A DNA stretch of 64,000 nucleotides from Nocardioides sp. zg-1230 (GCF_013155335.1 NZ_JABJQZ010000008.1:372001-436000); one strand, 5' to 3'; positions 1 through 8,470 are shown, counted from the stretch's first letter. Notes: generated by a model from the sequence alone, not told the origin. Numbers and translations are program-made.

Positions 1-543
1 GACCTCGTCGTCGAGCTGGCCGAGGCCGATGCCGAACGCCTCCCCTACGACGACGCCTCGTTCGACGTCGTCATGTCGGCCATCGGCGTCATGTTCGCCG
101 CCGACCACGACACGGCTGCGCGCGAGCTGGTGCGGGTGACGCGCCCCGGCGGGCGCATCGGCCTGGCGAGCTGGACACCCGAGGGCTTCGTGGGTGGCAT
201 CCTCCGCACGGTGGGCGCCCACGTGTCGCCCCCGCCGGGCGCCCAGCCGGCCACCCGGTGGGGCACCGAGGAGGTCGTCGCCGACCTGCTCGGCGACGGC
301 GTCCACGAGGTCCGGTCGGTGACGGCCACGGTGACGCAGCGCTTCACCGACGGTGCCGGCTTCGCCGACCTGTTCCTCACCTACTACGGACCGACCTTCG
401 CGGCGGCGGGCCGGCTCGACGAGGAGGGGCGCGCCGCGCTCCGGGCCGACCTGGTCGCCCTCGCTGAGTCGCACGACCGCGGTGAGGGCGACGGCCTGGT
501 CTGCGAGTGGGAGTACCGCATCGTCACGGCGACTCGCCGCTGA
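1..543 (+). CDS. SAM-dependent methyltransferase, class I (partial, 5' end outside window)
   Basis: The reading frame is open from the first base of the window to a TGA at 541-543, so the N-terminus, including the glycine-rich SAM loop, is missing. The visible part begins inside the Rossmann fold. An acidic residue in VELAEADAERLPYDD would end beta2 and lead to beta3, FDVVMSAIGVMFAADH is the usual beta4 region, and RPGGRIGLASW is the post-motif common in UbiE/Methyltransf_11 enzymes. These enzymes methylate small molecules, but the substrate cannot be read from the sequence. The next gene, pncA, is co-directional but separated by a hairpin. Family confidence is good; the specific function is unknown. 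Confidence 0.85.
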   Translation, partial: DLVVELAEADAERLPYDDASFDVVMSAIGVMFAADHDTAARELVRVTRPGGRIGLASWTPEGFVGGILRTVGAHVSPPPGAQPATRWGTEEVVADLLGDGVHEVRSVTATVTQRFTDGAGFADLFLTYYGPTFAAAGRLDEEGRAALRADLVALAESHDRGEGDGLVCEWEYRIVTATRR

Positions 544-566
544 CGCCCGGGGCAGGGGTCCCCGGC

Positions 567-604
567 GCCCTCCCGCCACCCCTTCTTGCGGGCGGTGGGA
601 GGGC
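567..604 (+). terminator. Hairpin after the methyltransferase gene
   Basis: A 14-base arm at 567-580 pairs with 591-604 at 12 of 14 positions around a 10-base loop. There is no T-tract after it. It sits between the methyltransferase stop and the pncA promoter, so an intrinsic-like terminator is the simplest reading. Confidence 0.5.
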
Positions 605-625
605 TGCTCCCGCGTGCGCGCCCGC

Positions 626-631
626 TAGCCT
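626..631 (+). promoter_or_regulatory. -10 hexamer TAGCCT of pncA, likely leaderless
   Basis: TAGCCT ends six bases before the ATG at 638, and no Shine-Dalgarno sequence fits in the gap. The same hexamer and offset recur before many genes in this window, which suggests transcription starts at or next to the start codon. Confidence 0.5.
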
Positions 632-637
632 CGGGGG

Positions 638-1213
638 ATGGCCCGAGCCCTGATCGTCGTCGACGTCCAGAACGACTTCTGCGAGGGCGGGTCGCTGCCC
701 GTCCCCGGTGGCGCCCGGGTGGCGGCCGACATCAACGAGCTGCTGCACCGCTGGCACGCGCGCGGCGAGGACGCACCGTCGTACGACGTCGTCGTTGCCA
801 CGAAGGACCACCACGTCGACCCGGGGTCGCACTGGTCGGTGAAACCCGACTTCGTCGAGTCGTGGCCGGTGCACTGCAAGGTCGGCACCGAGGGGGCGGC
901 GTTCCACCCCAACCTCGACCCGCAGCCCTTCGACGAGGTGTTCTGCAAGGGCGAGCACGAGGCGGCCTACAGCGGCTTCGAGGGTCGTACGACGTCGGGC
1001 GAGGCGCTGGCCGACTGGCTGCGTGCCCGGAAGGTCGAGGAGGTCGACGTGTGCGGCATCGCCACCGACCACTGCGTGCGCGCGACCGCCCTGGACGGCG
1101 CGGGCGCGGGCTTCACGACCAGGGTCCTGACGGCGTTGTGCGCCGGGGTCGCGGAGGAGTCGACCGCCGCCGCGATCACCGAGCTGGCGGGCGCCGGCGT
1201 CGAGATCGCCTGA
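638..1213 (+). CDS. pncA: Nicotinamidase (isochorismatase-like hydrolase)
   Basis: This 191-residue protein should deamidate nicotinamide to nicotinate in the NAD salvage pathway; the family also activates pyrazinamide. The expected residues are present: catalytic Asp9 in VVDVQNDF, metal ligands Asp57, His59 and His65 in KDHHVDPGSHW plus His79 in WPVHC, a candidate catalytic Lys104, and nucleophile Cys146 in ATDHCVRATALD. The length matches actinobacterial PncA (about 186 residues). It is a single gene with its own likely leaderless promoter and lies convergent to the DUF1697 gene, 13 bases away. Confidence 0.95.
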   Translation: MARALIVVDVQNDFCEGGSLPVPGGARVAADINELLHRWHARGEDAPSYDVVVATKDHHVDPGSHWSVKPDFVESWPVHCKVGTEGAAFHPNLDPQPFDEVFCKGEHEAAYSGFEGRTTSGEALADWLRARKVEEVDVCGIATDHCVRATALDGAGAGFTTRVLTALCAGVAEESTAAAITELAGAGVEIA

Positions 1214-1226
1214 GGCCTGCCGGGCC

Positions 1227-1763
1227 TCAGCACCACTTCTCGGTGACGGTGCGCAGCACCTTGACCGTGCGTGCCGTGCCCTGGCCCAGGGCCGCCAGCT
1301 CCTTCGAGGCCAGGAGCCTCGAGGTGTGGATGTTGCCCTCGAGCAGCACGTAGGCCGCCCGGCCGTCGACGACGACCACCTCGCCGTCGTGCTCGAGGGC
1401 GTGCGCCGCCTCGACGGCCGCGGCGGGCGGCGCGGCGGCGTACAGCGTCACGTAGTGCTGGCCGGCGGGGTCGTGCTCGGCGTGCAGCTCCTCGGCGCGC
1501 GCCGTCAGCGCAGCCAGGTCACCGGTCGTGAAGACGATCGTCGGCACCTCGAAGCCCGCCGCGGAGGCGTAGGCCTCCTCCAGCGCCTGCTGCACCTTCG
1601 CGACCGACCGGGCGGGGTGGGTCAGGCGCACGTTGCCGGTGTTGATGTAGGTCTCGACGTCGGTCCCGCCCGCGGCCTCGGTGGCCGCCTTGATGGCGTC
1701 CTTGGGGAACTTGCGCGTGGCGCCGAGGTTGATGGCTCGCAGGAAGGCGACGTAGGTGGGCAC
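1227..1763 (-). CDS. DUF1697 family protein
   Basis: The 178-residue protein has the DUF1697 opening PTYVAFLRAINLGATRK followed by a ferredoxin-like alpha/beta pattern. NTGNVRL in the middle and LLEGNIHTSRLLASKE near the C-terminus also fit the family. The GTG at 1763 was chosen because the family begins right there. The frame stays open further upstream, but that extension is low-complexity and would run under the promoter of the divergent ABC-transporter gene. The biochemical function of DUF1697 proteins is not established. Confidence 0.85.
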   Translation of the reverse strand: MPTYVAFLRAINLGATRKFPKDAIKAATEAAGGTDVETYINTGNVRLTHPARSVAKVQQALEEAYASAAGFEVPTIVFTTGDLAALTARAEELHAEHDPAGQHYVTLYAAAPPAAAVEAAHALEHDGEVVVVDGRAAYVLLEGNIHTSRLLASKELAALGQGTARTVKVLRTVTEKWC

Positions 1764-1814
1764 GGACCGATCATGCCCTCCGGGACGGGCGACGTGGTCG
1801 GGGCGCGGCGGGTC

Positions 1815-1820
1815 TAGGGT
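1815..1820 (+). promoter_or_regulatory. -10 hexamer TAGGGT of the amino-acid ABC operon
   Basis: TAGGGT ends seven bases before the ATG at 1828, with no ribosome binding site between them. It follows the leaderless pattern seen across the window. Confidence 0.45.
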
Positions 1821-1827
1821 TGTCGTC

Positions 1828-2613
1828 ATGAACACTCGTGCACGTGCCATCGGGACCAGCCTCGCCGCTCTCACCCTGCTCGTCGCAGGGTGCGCGAAGG
1901 ACGACACCTCGACCACCACCGAGTCAGGGGTCAGCCTCGTCGAGGGCGGCACGCTGACCATCTGCACCCACCTGCCCTACGAGCCCTTCGAGTTCACCGA
2001 GGGCGGCGAGGTCGTCGGCTTCGACGTCGACGTGCTCAAGATCGCCGCCGACGCCGAGGGCTGGGACACCAAGGTCGTCGACATCGGCTGGGAGACGATC
2101 GTCTCCGGCGAGGCGCTCAACACCGGCCAGTGCGACGTCGCCGCGGGGGCCATGTCGATCACGCCCGAGCGCGAGGCCGTCATGGACTTCTCCGACCAGT
2201 ACTTCGAGGCCAAGCAGGCGCTGCTGATGAAGGCCGGCGCCGGCTACACGACGCTCGACGACCTGGCCGGCAAGACCATCGCCGTGCAGGACGCCACCAC
2301 CGGTGCCGACTACACCCGCGAGAACGCCCCGGAGGACGCCAAGATCGTCTCCTTCGAGGACTCCGCCCTCATGCAGCAGGCCGTCAAGACCGGCAAGGCC
2401 GACGCCGGCGTCAACGACAACGGCCTGCTCAACTACTTCGCCAGCCAGAACCCCGACGTGGAGGTCGGCGCGGAGTTCGAGACCGGCGACGTGTACGGCT
2501 TCTCGGTGAAGAAGGACGGCAACGACGAGCTGCTCGGCATCGTCAACGACGCCATCGCCAGCGACGAGTACGACGCCGCCTACGAGAAGTGGTTCGGCAC
2601 CGCTCCGGAGTGA
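1828..2613 (+). CDS. Amino-acid ABC transporter substrate-binding lipoprotein
   Basis: This 261-residue protein is a family 3 (SBP_bac_3) periplasmic-type binding protein, here anchored to the membrane as a lipoprotein. A short positively charged and hydrophobic signal ends in the lipobox LVAGC with Cys22. The mature part shows the hallmarks of polar amino-acid binders: GTLTICTHLPYEPFEF, GFDVDVLKIA, and MSITPEREAVMDFSDQYF. Permease and ATPase genes follow in the same operon. The bound amino acid cannot be told from sequence. The ATG at 1828 was chosen because it gives the signal peptide. Confidence 0.93.
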   Translation: MNTRARAIGTSLAALTLLVAGCAKDDTSTTTESGVSLVEGGTLTICTHLPYEPFEFTEGGEVVGFDVDVLKIAADAEGWDTKVVDIGWETIVSGEALNTGQCDVAAGAMSITPEREAVMDFSDQYFEAKQALLMKAGAGYTTLDDLAGKTIAVQDATTGADYTRENAPEDAKIVSFEDSALMQQAVKTGKADAGVNDNGLLNYFASQNPDVEVGAEFETGDVYGFSVKKDGNDELLGIVNDAIASDEYDAAYEKWFGTAPE

Positions 2614-2663
2614 CCTCCCCGGAGTGCCCCGGCTCACCGTCCGTGCCCTGACAGGAGTGATCC

Positions 2664-3455
2664 ATGGCGAGTCCCCGCCAGCGTGCCGCGCGGCTGCGCT
2701 ACGTCCAGTACGCCGTCCTCGTGCTCGTCCTGGTGGCGATCGCCCTGCTCGCCGACTGGGACCAGCTCCAGCGGGCGTTCTGGGACTGGGAGGTCGTGAA
2801 GGCGCAGTTCCCCGACGTCATCACGATCGCGCTGAAGAACACGCTCATCTACACCGCGTGCGGGTTCACGTTCGGCCTCGTGCTGGGGCTCGTCCTGGCC
2901 CTGATGCGCCTGTCCAGCGTGGGCCCGTACCGGTGGATCGCCACCGGGATCATCGAGCTCTTCCGCGGCCTGCCCGCCCTGGTGGTCTTCATCGCGCTCA
3001 GCGTCGGCTTCAGCCTGGCGTTCCCCGACCGCCAGATCCCCTTCGGGAACCTCGGCATCGTCACCCTGGCGCTGGGTCTCGTCGGTGGCGCCTACATGGC
3101 CGAGACGATCCGTGCCGGCATCCAGGCGGTGCCGAAGGGGCAGATGGAGGCCGCCAGGTCGCTGGGCATGTCGCACAGCCGGGCGATGATCAGCGTGGTC
3201 GTCCCGCAGGCGTTCCGGATCATCCTGCCGCCGCTGACCAACGAGCTGATCCTGCTCACCAAGGACTCCTCGCTCGTCTACATCCTCGGCCTCGCGCTCG
3301 AGGACTACGAGCTCACCAAGTTCGGCCGTGAGGGCATGAACACGGCCGCCAACCTGACCCCGATCATCGTGATCGGGTTGTGCTACCTGCTGATCACGGT
3401 GCCGCTGTCGATCGTCGTGCGCCGCATGGAGAGCCGAGCGGAGAGGGCCCGCTGA
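2664..3455 (+). CDS. Amino-acid ABC transporter permease (HisM/GlnP type)
   Basis: The 263-residue protein has an N-terminal membrane segment (YAVLVLVLVAIALLADW) and four to five more helices. The EAA loop is EAARSLGMSHSRAMISVVVP, the contact site for the ATPase, and ELFRGLPALVVFI is the typical His/Glu/Gln permease motif. With the lipoprotein upstream and the ATPase directly downstream it forms a three-gene polar amino-acid importer, with the permease probably working as a homodimer. A GACAGGAG ribosome binding site precedes the ATG. Its TGA overlaps the ATG of the next gene by one base. Confidence 0.93.
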   Translation: MASPRQRAARLRYVQYAVLVLVLVAIALLADWDQLQRAFWDWEVVKAQFPDVITIALKNTLIYTACGFTFGLVLGLVLALMRLSSVGPYRWIATGIIELFRGLPALVVFIALSVGFSLAFPDRQIPFGNLGIVTLALGLVGGAYMAETIRAGIQAVPKGQMEAARSLGMSHSRAMISVVVPQAFRIILPPLTNELILLTKDSSLVYILGLALEDYELTKFGREGMNTAANLTPIIVIGLCYLLITVPLSIVVRRMESRAERAR

Positions 3456-4216
3456 TGACCACCCCGACCCACGAGCACGACCGCACGACCGCGGCGATCG
3501 ACGTCCAGGACCTCCACAAGAGCTTCGGCGACAACGAGGTCCTCAAGGGCATCGACTTCCACGTCGGGCACGGCCAGGTGGTCTGCGTCATCGGACCGTC
3601 CGGCTCGGGCAAGTCGACGTTGCTGCGCTGCGTCAACCTCCTCGAGACGCCGACGAGCGGCAAGATCTTCGTCGAGGGTGCCGAGATCACCGACCCCGAC
3701 GCCGACGTCGACAAGCTCCGCGCGCGGATCGGGATGGTCTTCCAGCAGTTCAACCTCTTCCCGCACATGACGGTGCTGCGCAACCTCACCATCGCGCAGG
3801 AGAAGGTGAAGGGCCGCAAGAAGGACGAAGCCGTCGAGGTGGCCCGCGCCACCCTGGCGAAGGTCGGACTGGCCGAGAAGGAGTCGGCCTACCCCGCGCA
3901 CCTCTCCGGAGGGCAGTCGCAGCGCGTCGCGATCGCGCGCGCGCTGTCGATGAGTCCCGACATGATGCTCTTCGACGAGCCGACGTCGGCGCTCGACCCC
4001 GAGCTGGTCGGGGACGTGCTGGCGGTCATGAAGGACCTGGCCTCCGAGGGCATGACGATGATGGTCGTCACCCACGAGATGGGGTTCGCACGCGAGGTCG
4101 GCGACAAGCTCGTCTTCATGGACGACGGCGTCATCATGGAGGAGGGCGACCCGCGCGAGGTGCTCGCCGACCCGCGTCACGAGCGCACGCAGTCGTTCCT
4201 CTCCAAGGTGCTCTAG
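3455..4216 (+). CDS. Amino-acid ABC transporter ATP-binding protein (GlnQ type)
   Basis: This 253-residue ATPase powers the importer encoded just upstream. Walker A GPSGSGKST is at residues 47-55, the Q-loop is in MVFQQFNLFPHMTVL, the signature LSGGQ is at 150-154, Walker B MLFDEPTSALDPE begins at 171, and the switch histidine is in VVTHEMGF. The ATG at 3455 overlaps the permease stop, so translation is coupled. The N-terminal 13 residues precede the ABC domain and are not conserved. Length and motifs are those of the polar amino-acid class. Confidence 0.95.
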   Translation: MTTPTHEHDRTTAAIDVQDLHKSFGDNEVLKGIDFHVGHGQVVCVIGPSGSGKSTLLRCVNLLETPTSGKIFVEGAEITDPDADVDKLRARIGMVFQQFNLFPHMTVLRNLTIAQEKVKGRKKDEAVEVARATLAKVGLAEKESAYPAHLSGGQSQRVAIARALSMSPDMMLFDEPTSALDPELVGDVLAVMKDLASEGMTMMVVTHEMGFAREVGDKLVFMDDGVIMEEGDPREVLADPRHERTQSFLSKVL

Positions 4217-4238
4217 GGCTGGCCCTGCGTGTGGCGGC

Positions 4239-5045
4239 TCAGCCCCGCTTGCACTGGCTGGGCGGGGTCACGGCGGGGTCGAAGACGTGCTGGGGCGGGG
4301 TGATGCTCGAGCCGTCCTGCGACTCCTTCATGGTCATCGCCCACCAGCCCGCCTTGCGGGTCTCGATGGCGGCGAGCTCCTCCTCGGGGAGGGCGTTCCA
4401 CATGTTGAGGACGTCGACGCCGACCTCGACCAGGTGCCCGTGCGGGGTGACGACCGCCCGGGCCTCGACGCCGTCGAGCGCTGCGGGAACGGTCGGGAAG
4501 AGTCCTCGCGGCATCCCGGTGAGCACGGCCTTGGCCGGCACGCCGACGGCGACGCCGTCGCCTGCCAGCCGGACCGCGCGTGCCGCGGCGACGGGCCAGG
4601 TCGGGTCGAGGTCGGTCGGCAGCGCCCAGCTGCGCGACTCGTCCTCGGTGATGTCGGCCCAGCAGTTGGCGGCGTTGGGGCCCCACACATCGCTGTTGAA
4701 GTAGGTGCGTCCGGCGACGACGAGGTAGTCGACCTGCTGCACGTTGCCGTCGATCGCGGAGTCCATCGACAGCTCGCTGTAGCCCGTGGACGGGCTGTAG
4801 CGGCCGTCGAGGTCGAAGATGCGCTTGCCGCCGTTGTCCGGGTTCTTGGTGAGCAGCTGGCCGTGCCACTCCACGATGCCCATCTTGGCGACCTGGCTGT
4901 CGATCGCCTCGAGCTGCTCGCCCTCCAGGAGGAAGTCGTCGCCCTTGGTCGCTGCGGCCTCACCGGATCCTCCGCACGCGCTGAGGGTCAGCGCCAGACC
5001 GGCACTGAGCGCTGCGGCCCACGATGCGCTTCGACGACGTGCCAC
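4239..5045 (-). CDS. Putative lipoprotein of unknown function
   Basis: The 268-residue protein starts at a GTG preceded by a GGGGAA site and has a lipoprotein signal (VARRR charge, hydrophobic core, lipobox LSACG). It should therefore be anchored outside the membrane. The mature region alternates beta strands, for example RIFDLDGRYSPSTGYSELSM and VDYLVVAGRTYFNS. This recalls the LolA/LppX-LprG lipoprotein fold of actinobacteria, but no diagnostic motif is conclusive. It ends 20 bases from the convergent ABC ATPase gene. An AGCCTA (TAGGCT on the coding strand) at 5098-5103 may be its -10 box. Confidence 0.7.
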   Translation of the reverse strand: MARRRSASWAAALSAGLALTLSACGGSGEAAATKGDDFLLEGEQLEAIDSQVAKMGIVEWHGQLLTKNPDNGGKRIFDLDGRYSPSTGYSELSMDSAIDGNVQQVDYLVVAGRTYFNSDVWGPNAANCWADITEDESRSWALPTDLDPTWPVAAARAVRLAGDGVAVGVPAKAVLTGMPRGLFPTVPAALDGVEARAVVTPHGHLVEVGVDVLNMWNALPEEELAAIETRKAGWWAMTMKESQDGSSITPPQHVFDPAVTPPSQCKRG

Positions 5046-5166
5046 TGGGGGTTCCCCGATCAGGTCGTGACGAGCTCCGTGCTCGATCTCGCTCGGGAGC
5101 CTAGGTCCGGCTCCCGGGGCTGTCAGGCAAATCACGACATCTTGTCCGTGGCCGCGGGGGACCCGC

Positions 5167-6078
5167 TCAGCCGGACATCCAGCCGCGGGCCGCGCCCACG
5201 ACCGCTTCGGTGACGTCGTCGACCAGTGCCGACCCGAGCCGCCAGTGCTGCCAGAACAGCGGCACCTCGGGCCGGCGGCCCTCGACGAGCTCGACCAGCT
5301 CGCCCCGGTCGAGCTCGTCGACGACGTCGGACTCGGGCAGCAGGCCCCACCCCATGCCCACCCGGATCGCCCGGTCGAACTCGCGCACCGACGGCACGTA
5401 GGTCACCGGGGGCGCGAGGTGGCGGCGGGTCACCCGCCGGATGAAGTCGTGCTGGAGCGAGTCGCTGCGGTCGAAGGCCACGATGGGCGCCTCCCCCAGC
5501 GTGGCGGACCCGACACCGTCGGCGAAGTGGGCCGCGTGGAAGTCACGCGTGGCGACGGCGGCGTACCGGAGCCGGCCCAGGCGCACGACGCGACATCCCG
5601 GCACGGGCGTGGGCTCACCGGTGATCGCCGCCACGACCTCCCCGCGACGCAGCCGCTCCGCGGTGCGCGTGTGGTCCTCGCGCACGACCTCGAAGACCAC
5701 GCGGTGCCGCGACTGCACCTCGGCGAGCGCGTCGACGAACCAGCCGTAGAGCGCGTCGGCGTTGACCGCGATCGGCAGCGAGGCGTACGACGTCCCGCCG
5801 GCGTCGGCCTCCTCGACGAGCTCGGCGACGGCCTCTCGCTCCAGCAGCTCGGTCTGGGTGGCCAGCCGCACCAGCACCAGACCGGCCTCGGTGGGCTCCA
5901 ACGGCTTGACCCGGTGCAGCAGGACGCGGCCGATCCGGGTCTCGAGCGCCTTGATGCGCTGGCTCACCGCGGACGGGGTGACGTGCAGCTCGCGGGCGGC
6001 CGCCTCGAAGGTGCCGAGCCGCACCGCGACCGCCAGTGTGCGCAGGGCCACAGGGTCGAGCTGGGTGATGTCTTTCAT
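5167..6078 (-). CDS. lysG: LysR-family regulator, ArgP/LysG type
   Basis: This 303-residue LysR-type protein has an N-terminal winged helix-turn-helix (GTFEAAARELHVTPSAVSQ, RIKALETRIGRVLL) and a C-terminal effector domain. ArgP/LysG proteins sense lysine, arginine or histidine and switch on an amino-acid exporter. The gene lies divergent to lysE with 72 bases between the starts, the arrangement known from Corynebacterium. The ATG at 6078 is preceded at an eight-base distance by TAGGAT, so the mRNA may be leaderless. The assignment to lysG rests on both sequence family and context. Confidence 0.92.
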   Translation of the reverse strand: MKDITQLDPVALRTLAVAVRLGTFEAAARELHVTPSAVSQRIKALETRIGRVLLHRVKPLEPTEAGLVLVRLATQTELLEREAVAELVEEADAGGTSYASLPIAVNADALYGWFVDALAEVQSRHRVVFEVVREDHTRTAERLRRGEVVAAITGEPTPVPGCRVVRLGRLRYAAVATRDFHAAHFADGVGSATLGEAPIVAFDRSDSLQHDFIRRVTRRHLAPPVTYVPSVREFDRAIRVGMGWGLLPESDVVDELDRGELVELVEGRRPEVPLFWQHWRLGSALVDDVTEAVVGAARGWMSG

Positions 6079-6150
6079 ACTTAGACATCCTAATGATTCG
6101 TCAGAATAGTTCGCTGGATTGAATCCCACACGCGACCTAGCGTTGTCCTC
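6079..6150. promoter_or_regulatory. lysG-lysE divergent promoter region
   Basis: This AT-richer 72-base gap serves both genes. TAGGAT at 6087-6092 (minus strand) is the candidate -10 of lysG and TAGCGT at 6138-6143 (plus strand) that of lysE. A LysG binding site is expected here by analogy, but I cannot single out one palindrome with confidence. Confidence 0.6.
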
Positions 6151-6753
6151 ATGTTCCAGGTTGCTCTCACCGGTCTGCTCACCGGACTCGCCCTCATCGT
6201 CGCCATCGGCGCGCAGAACGCCTTCCTCCTCCGACAGGGGATCCGCGGCCAGCACGTCCTGCCGATCGTGCTGACGTGCCTGGTCTCGGACGTCGTCGCG
6301 ATCACCGCCGGGGTGGCCGGCCTGGGGGTCGTGCTGGAGCGGTGGCCGGCGGTCCTGCCGGTGGCCCAGGTGCTCGGCGGCCTCTACCTCATCGCCTTCG
6401 GCGTCCACGCTGCGATGCGCGCGTGGCGCCCGGCGGCCCTGGAGGCGGGCGAGGCGACGGCGGCCCTGACGCCCGGCCGCGCGGTGCTGCTGACGCTGGC
6501 CCTGACCTGGCTCAACCCGCATTTCTACCTCGACGCGGTGCTGATGCTGGGCACCGTCGCCAACAGCTTCGGGACCGACCGCTGGTGGTTCCTGGGCGGC
6601 ACCCTCGTCGCCAGCCTGCTGTGGTTCTTCGGGCTGGGCTACGGCGCGCGGCTGCTGCGCGGCCTGTTCGCCCGCCCCCGGGCCTGGCGCGTGCTCGACT
6701 CCGCGATCGCCGTCGTGATGGGCACCCTCGGCGTGGGGCTGCTCGTCCACTGA
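6151..6753 (+). CDS. lysE: LysE/ArgO-family basic amino-acid exporter
   Basis: The 200-residue membrane protein has about six hydrophobic segments. It carries the family signature near the N-terminus (IVAIGAQNAFLLRQGI) and the paired motif TWLNPHFYLDAVLML in the middle. LysE-type carriers export lysine and arginine to prevent toxic build-up, for instance after peptide uptake. The divergent LysG-type regulator strongly supports this role. The -10-like TAGCGT ends seven bases before the ATG with no ribosome binding site, suggesting a leaderless transcript. Confidence 0.94.
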   Translation: MFQVALTGLLTGLALIVAIGAQNAFLLRQGIRGQHVLPIVLTCLVSDVVAITAGVAGLGVVLERWPAVLPVAQVLGGLYLIAFGVHAAMRAWRPAALEAGEATAALTPGRAVLLTLALTWLNPHFYLDAVLMLGTVANSFGTDRWWFLGGTLVASLLWFFGLGYGARLLRGLFARPRAWRVLDSAIAVVMGTLGVGLLVH

Positions 6754-6763
6754 GCCCGCGCGG

Positions 6764-7561
6764 TCACTCCCCGGCCAGGGCCAGCCCCTGCTCGGCCAGC
6801 GACTCGCGCAGGCGGGTGATCGCCATCGGCCCGACGCCGTGCATCGCCGCGAGCTCTGCGCTCGAGCGGGTCGCGACCTGCTCGAGCGTCGTGACCCCGA
6901 CCGCCCGCAGGGCCCGCGTCGCCGGCGCGCCGATGTTCCTCGGCAGCGGCGTGCCGGACTCCCGGGGCGCCCGCTCGCGCGGCGACGGGAGGGCGGCATC
7001 GACGACCGCCTCGCCACGCGGCGAGAGCAGGTAGCCGATCGCGAGGGACTCGGTGAGGCCGAGCTCCTTGAGCTTGCGCACGTCCGTCTTGAAGTCCGCG
7101 GTCTCGCGTCCCACCCGGGCGGCGAGGTCGGGAGCACGCACCGTCGGGTTCCGGTCGATCAGGTCGAGCGTCTCGCGCGTCCAGGCGCCGTACGACGAGG
7201 CCGCGTCGAGGCGGTCGAGCCGGGCGTTGATCGTCGCGATCTCCTCGGGGTCGGGCACGGCCGCACGCAGTGCCTCGCGCGGGTCGGGACCTGCGTACGC
7301 CAGCCCGATCCGCCAGGCGGGGTCGTCCGAGCGCGCCGCCAGCGCCTCCTTGAGCGCCGCCAGGGACGGGGCCCCGGCCCGGCGCGCGTCCTCGGCGCGC
7401 AGGCTCGACACGCTCACCTGCTCGAGGCTCGTCACCTCGATCACCCCGACTCCGGTGCGCATCCGGGTGCCGACGACGACGCGTGGCTTCGCCCAACGGC
7501 GGAAGGCGAGGTCGATGGTGCCGGCCCTGATCGCGGCCAGCTCGGCCGGTCGGATCATCAT
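6764..7561 (-). CDS. Protein with N-terminal ASCH-like region and C-terminal helix-hairpin-helix
   Basis: The 265-residue protein appears to have two parts. Residues 1-60 (RPAELAAIRAGTIDLAFRRW, TGVGVIEVTSLEQV) resemble the ASCH/PUA-like beta barrel, a fold that binds RNA or nucleotides. The C-terminal 60 residues (GAPATRALRAVGVTTLEQVATR, MHGVGPMAITRLRESL) form helix-hairpin-helix units like those of the RNA polymerase alpha C-terminal domain. The middle is helical and may hold a winged-helix (TRETLDLIDRNPTVRAPDLA). A nucleic-acid-binding role is inferred. It lies convergent to lysE, 10 bases apart. Confidence 0.65.
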   Translation of the reverse strand: MMIRPAELAAIRAGTIDLAFRRWAKPRVVVGTRMRTGVGVIEVTSLEQVSVSSLRAEDARRAGAPSLAALKEALAARSDDPAWRIGLAYAGPDPREALRAAVPDPEEIATINARLDRLDAASSYGAWTRETLDLIDRNPTVRAPDLAARVGRETADFKTDVRKLKELGLTESLAIGYLLSPRGEAVVDAALPSPRERAPRESGTPLPRNIGAPATRALRAVGVTTLEQVATRSSAELAAMHGVGPMAITRLRESLAEQGLALAGE

Positions 7562-7573
7562 GGCCCCAGCCTC

Positions 7574-7822
7574 TCAGTCCACCCGCAGGATGTCTCCCGG
7601 CTGGCAGTCGAGCGCCCGGCAGATCCCGGTCAGGGTGCTGAACCGCACCGCCTTCGCTCGACCGTTCTTCAGGACGCTGAGGTTGACCACGGTGACACCG
7701 ACGTGGTCGGCGAGCTCGGTCAGCGTCATCCCTCGCTCGGCGAGCACCTCGTCGAGGTGGACCGTGACACCGTGCGCTTCGTCGGCCTCCGGCACCTGCT
7801 CGCCCGGCCTGCGGCGGGCCAT
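7574..7822 (-). CDS. Small XRE/Cro-C1 helix-turn-helix regulator
   Basis: This 82-residue protein is almost entirely one helix-turn-helix domain (RGMTLTELADHVGVTVVNLSV, KNGRAKAVRFSTLTGICRAL, ending CQPGDILRVD). This is the compact YozG/HTH_26 type often encoded after a DUF2975 membrane protein. Its ATG overlaps the TGA of the DUF2975 gene by one base, so the two are made together. It probably binds the inverted repeats found at the operon promoter (8471-8519). The target and inducing signal are unknown. Confidence 0.88.
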   Translation of the reverse strand: MARRRPGEQVPEADEAHGVTVHLDEVLAERGMTLTELADHVGVTVVNLSVLKNGRAKAVRFSTLTGICRALDCQPGDILRVD

Positions 7823-8454
7823 CAGATGGTGGCCTCCACGTCGCGGCGCATCCCCACCGCCTGCCCCATCACCCTGGCGAGTGCCAGCAGGGCGATGCCG
7901 AGGAGCACCGGCAGCCACGGGACCGTGGCGGTGAGGATGAGCGTGCTGTCGGTCATCCGGTTGAGCAGGCCCGCGTTGATCCAGCCCGAGGCCACGAAGT
8001 CGAGCGCCGCCCAGGCGATCAGGATGCGTCCGAGGGTCCGCAGCTCGCCGGGCACCCGGTCCGCGAAGACCCCGTCGCGCCGGGCCCGGCGCAGGAAGCG
8101 CCACAGCATCACGAAGAAGACCATCGGCCCCCCGACCCACACGACCAGTCCGGCACCGCCGAGCGCGCGGGTGGCGCCGTCCGGCTCCGGGTCGCAGATC
8201 TGCACCTCCTCCACCCGCCAGGTGATGCCCTCGCCGAGCCCGACCGGGCCGGCGGTGTCGCCGTCGCCCTTCCGGAAGGCCGGCGCGTCGCCCGAGCCGC
8301 TCGCGCAGACCTCGGCGTCCAGCCCCGGAACCGCGCCGCTCCCCCACGCCGTACCGGCGAGCGTCGCGACGGCGAGGACCGCCATGACCGTCACCACCAG
8401 ACCGACGAGCACCTCGAGCACCCTGAGCGGGTCGTTGCCGCGCTTGCCGTCCAT
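7822..8454 (-). CDS. DUF2975 family membrane protein
   Basis: The 210-residue protein has four predicted membrane segments: near residues 13-35 (VLVGLVVTVMAVLAVATLAG), 95-115 (VVWVGGPMVFFVMLWRF), 130-150 and 175-195. An extracytoplasmic loop lies between the first two. DUF2975 proteins are paired with small XRE regulators in many Gram-positive bacteria, and the role of the pair is not established. The ATG at 8454 is the first start after the promoter at 8496-8525 and has a GGGGGA site in front of it. Confidence 0.85.
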   Translation of the reverse strand: MDGKRGNDPLRVLEVLVGLVVTVMAVLAVATLAGTAWGSGAVPGLDAEVCASGSGDAPAFRKGDGDTAGPVGLGEGITWRVEEVQICDPEPDGATRALGGAGLVVWVGGPMVFFVMLWRFLRRARRDGVFADRVPGELRTLGRILIAWAALDFVASGWINAGLLNRMTDSTLILTATVPWLPVLLGIALLALARVMGQAVGMRRDVEATI

Positions 8455-8470
8455 GACGGTCCCCCTGACA

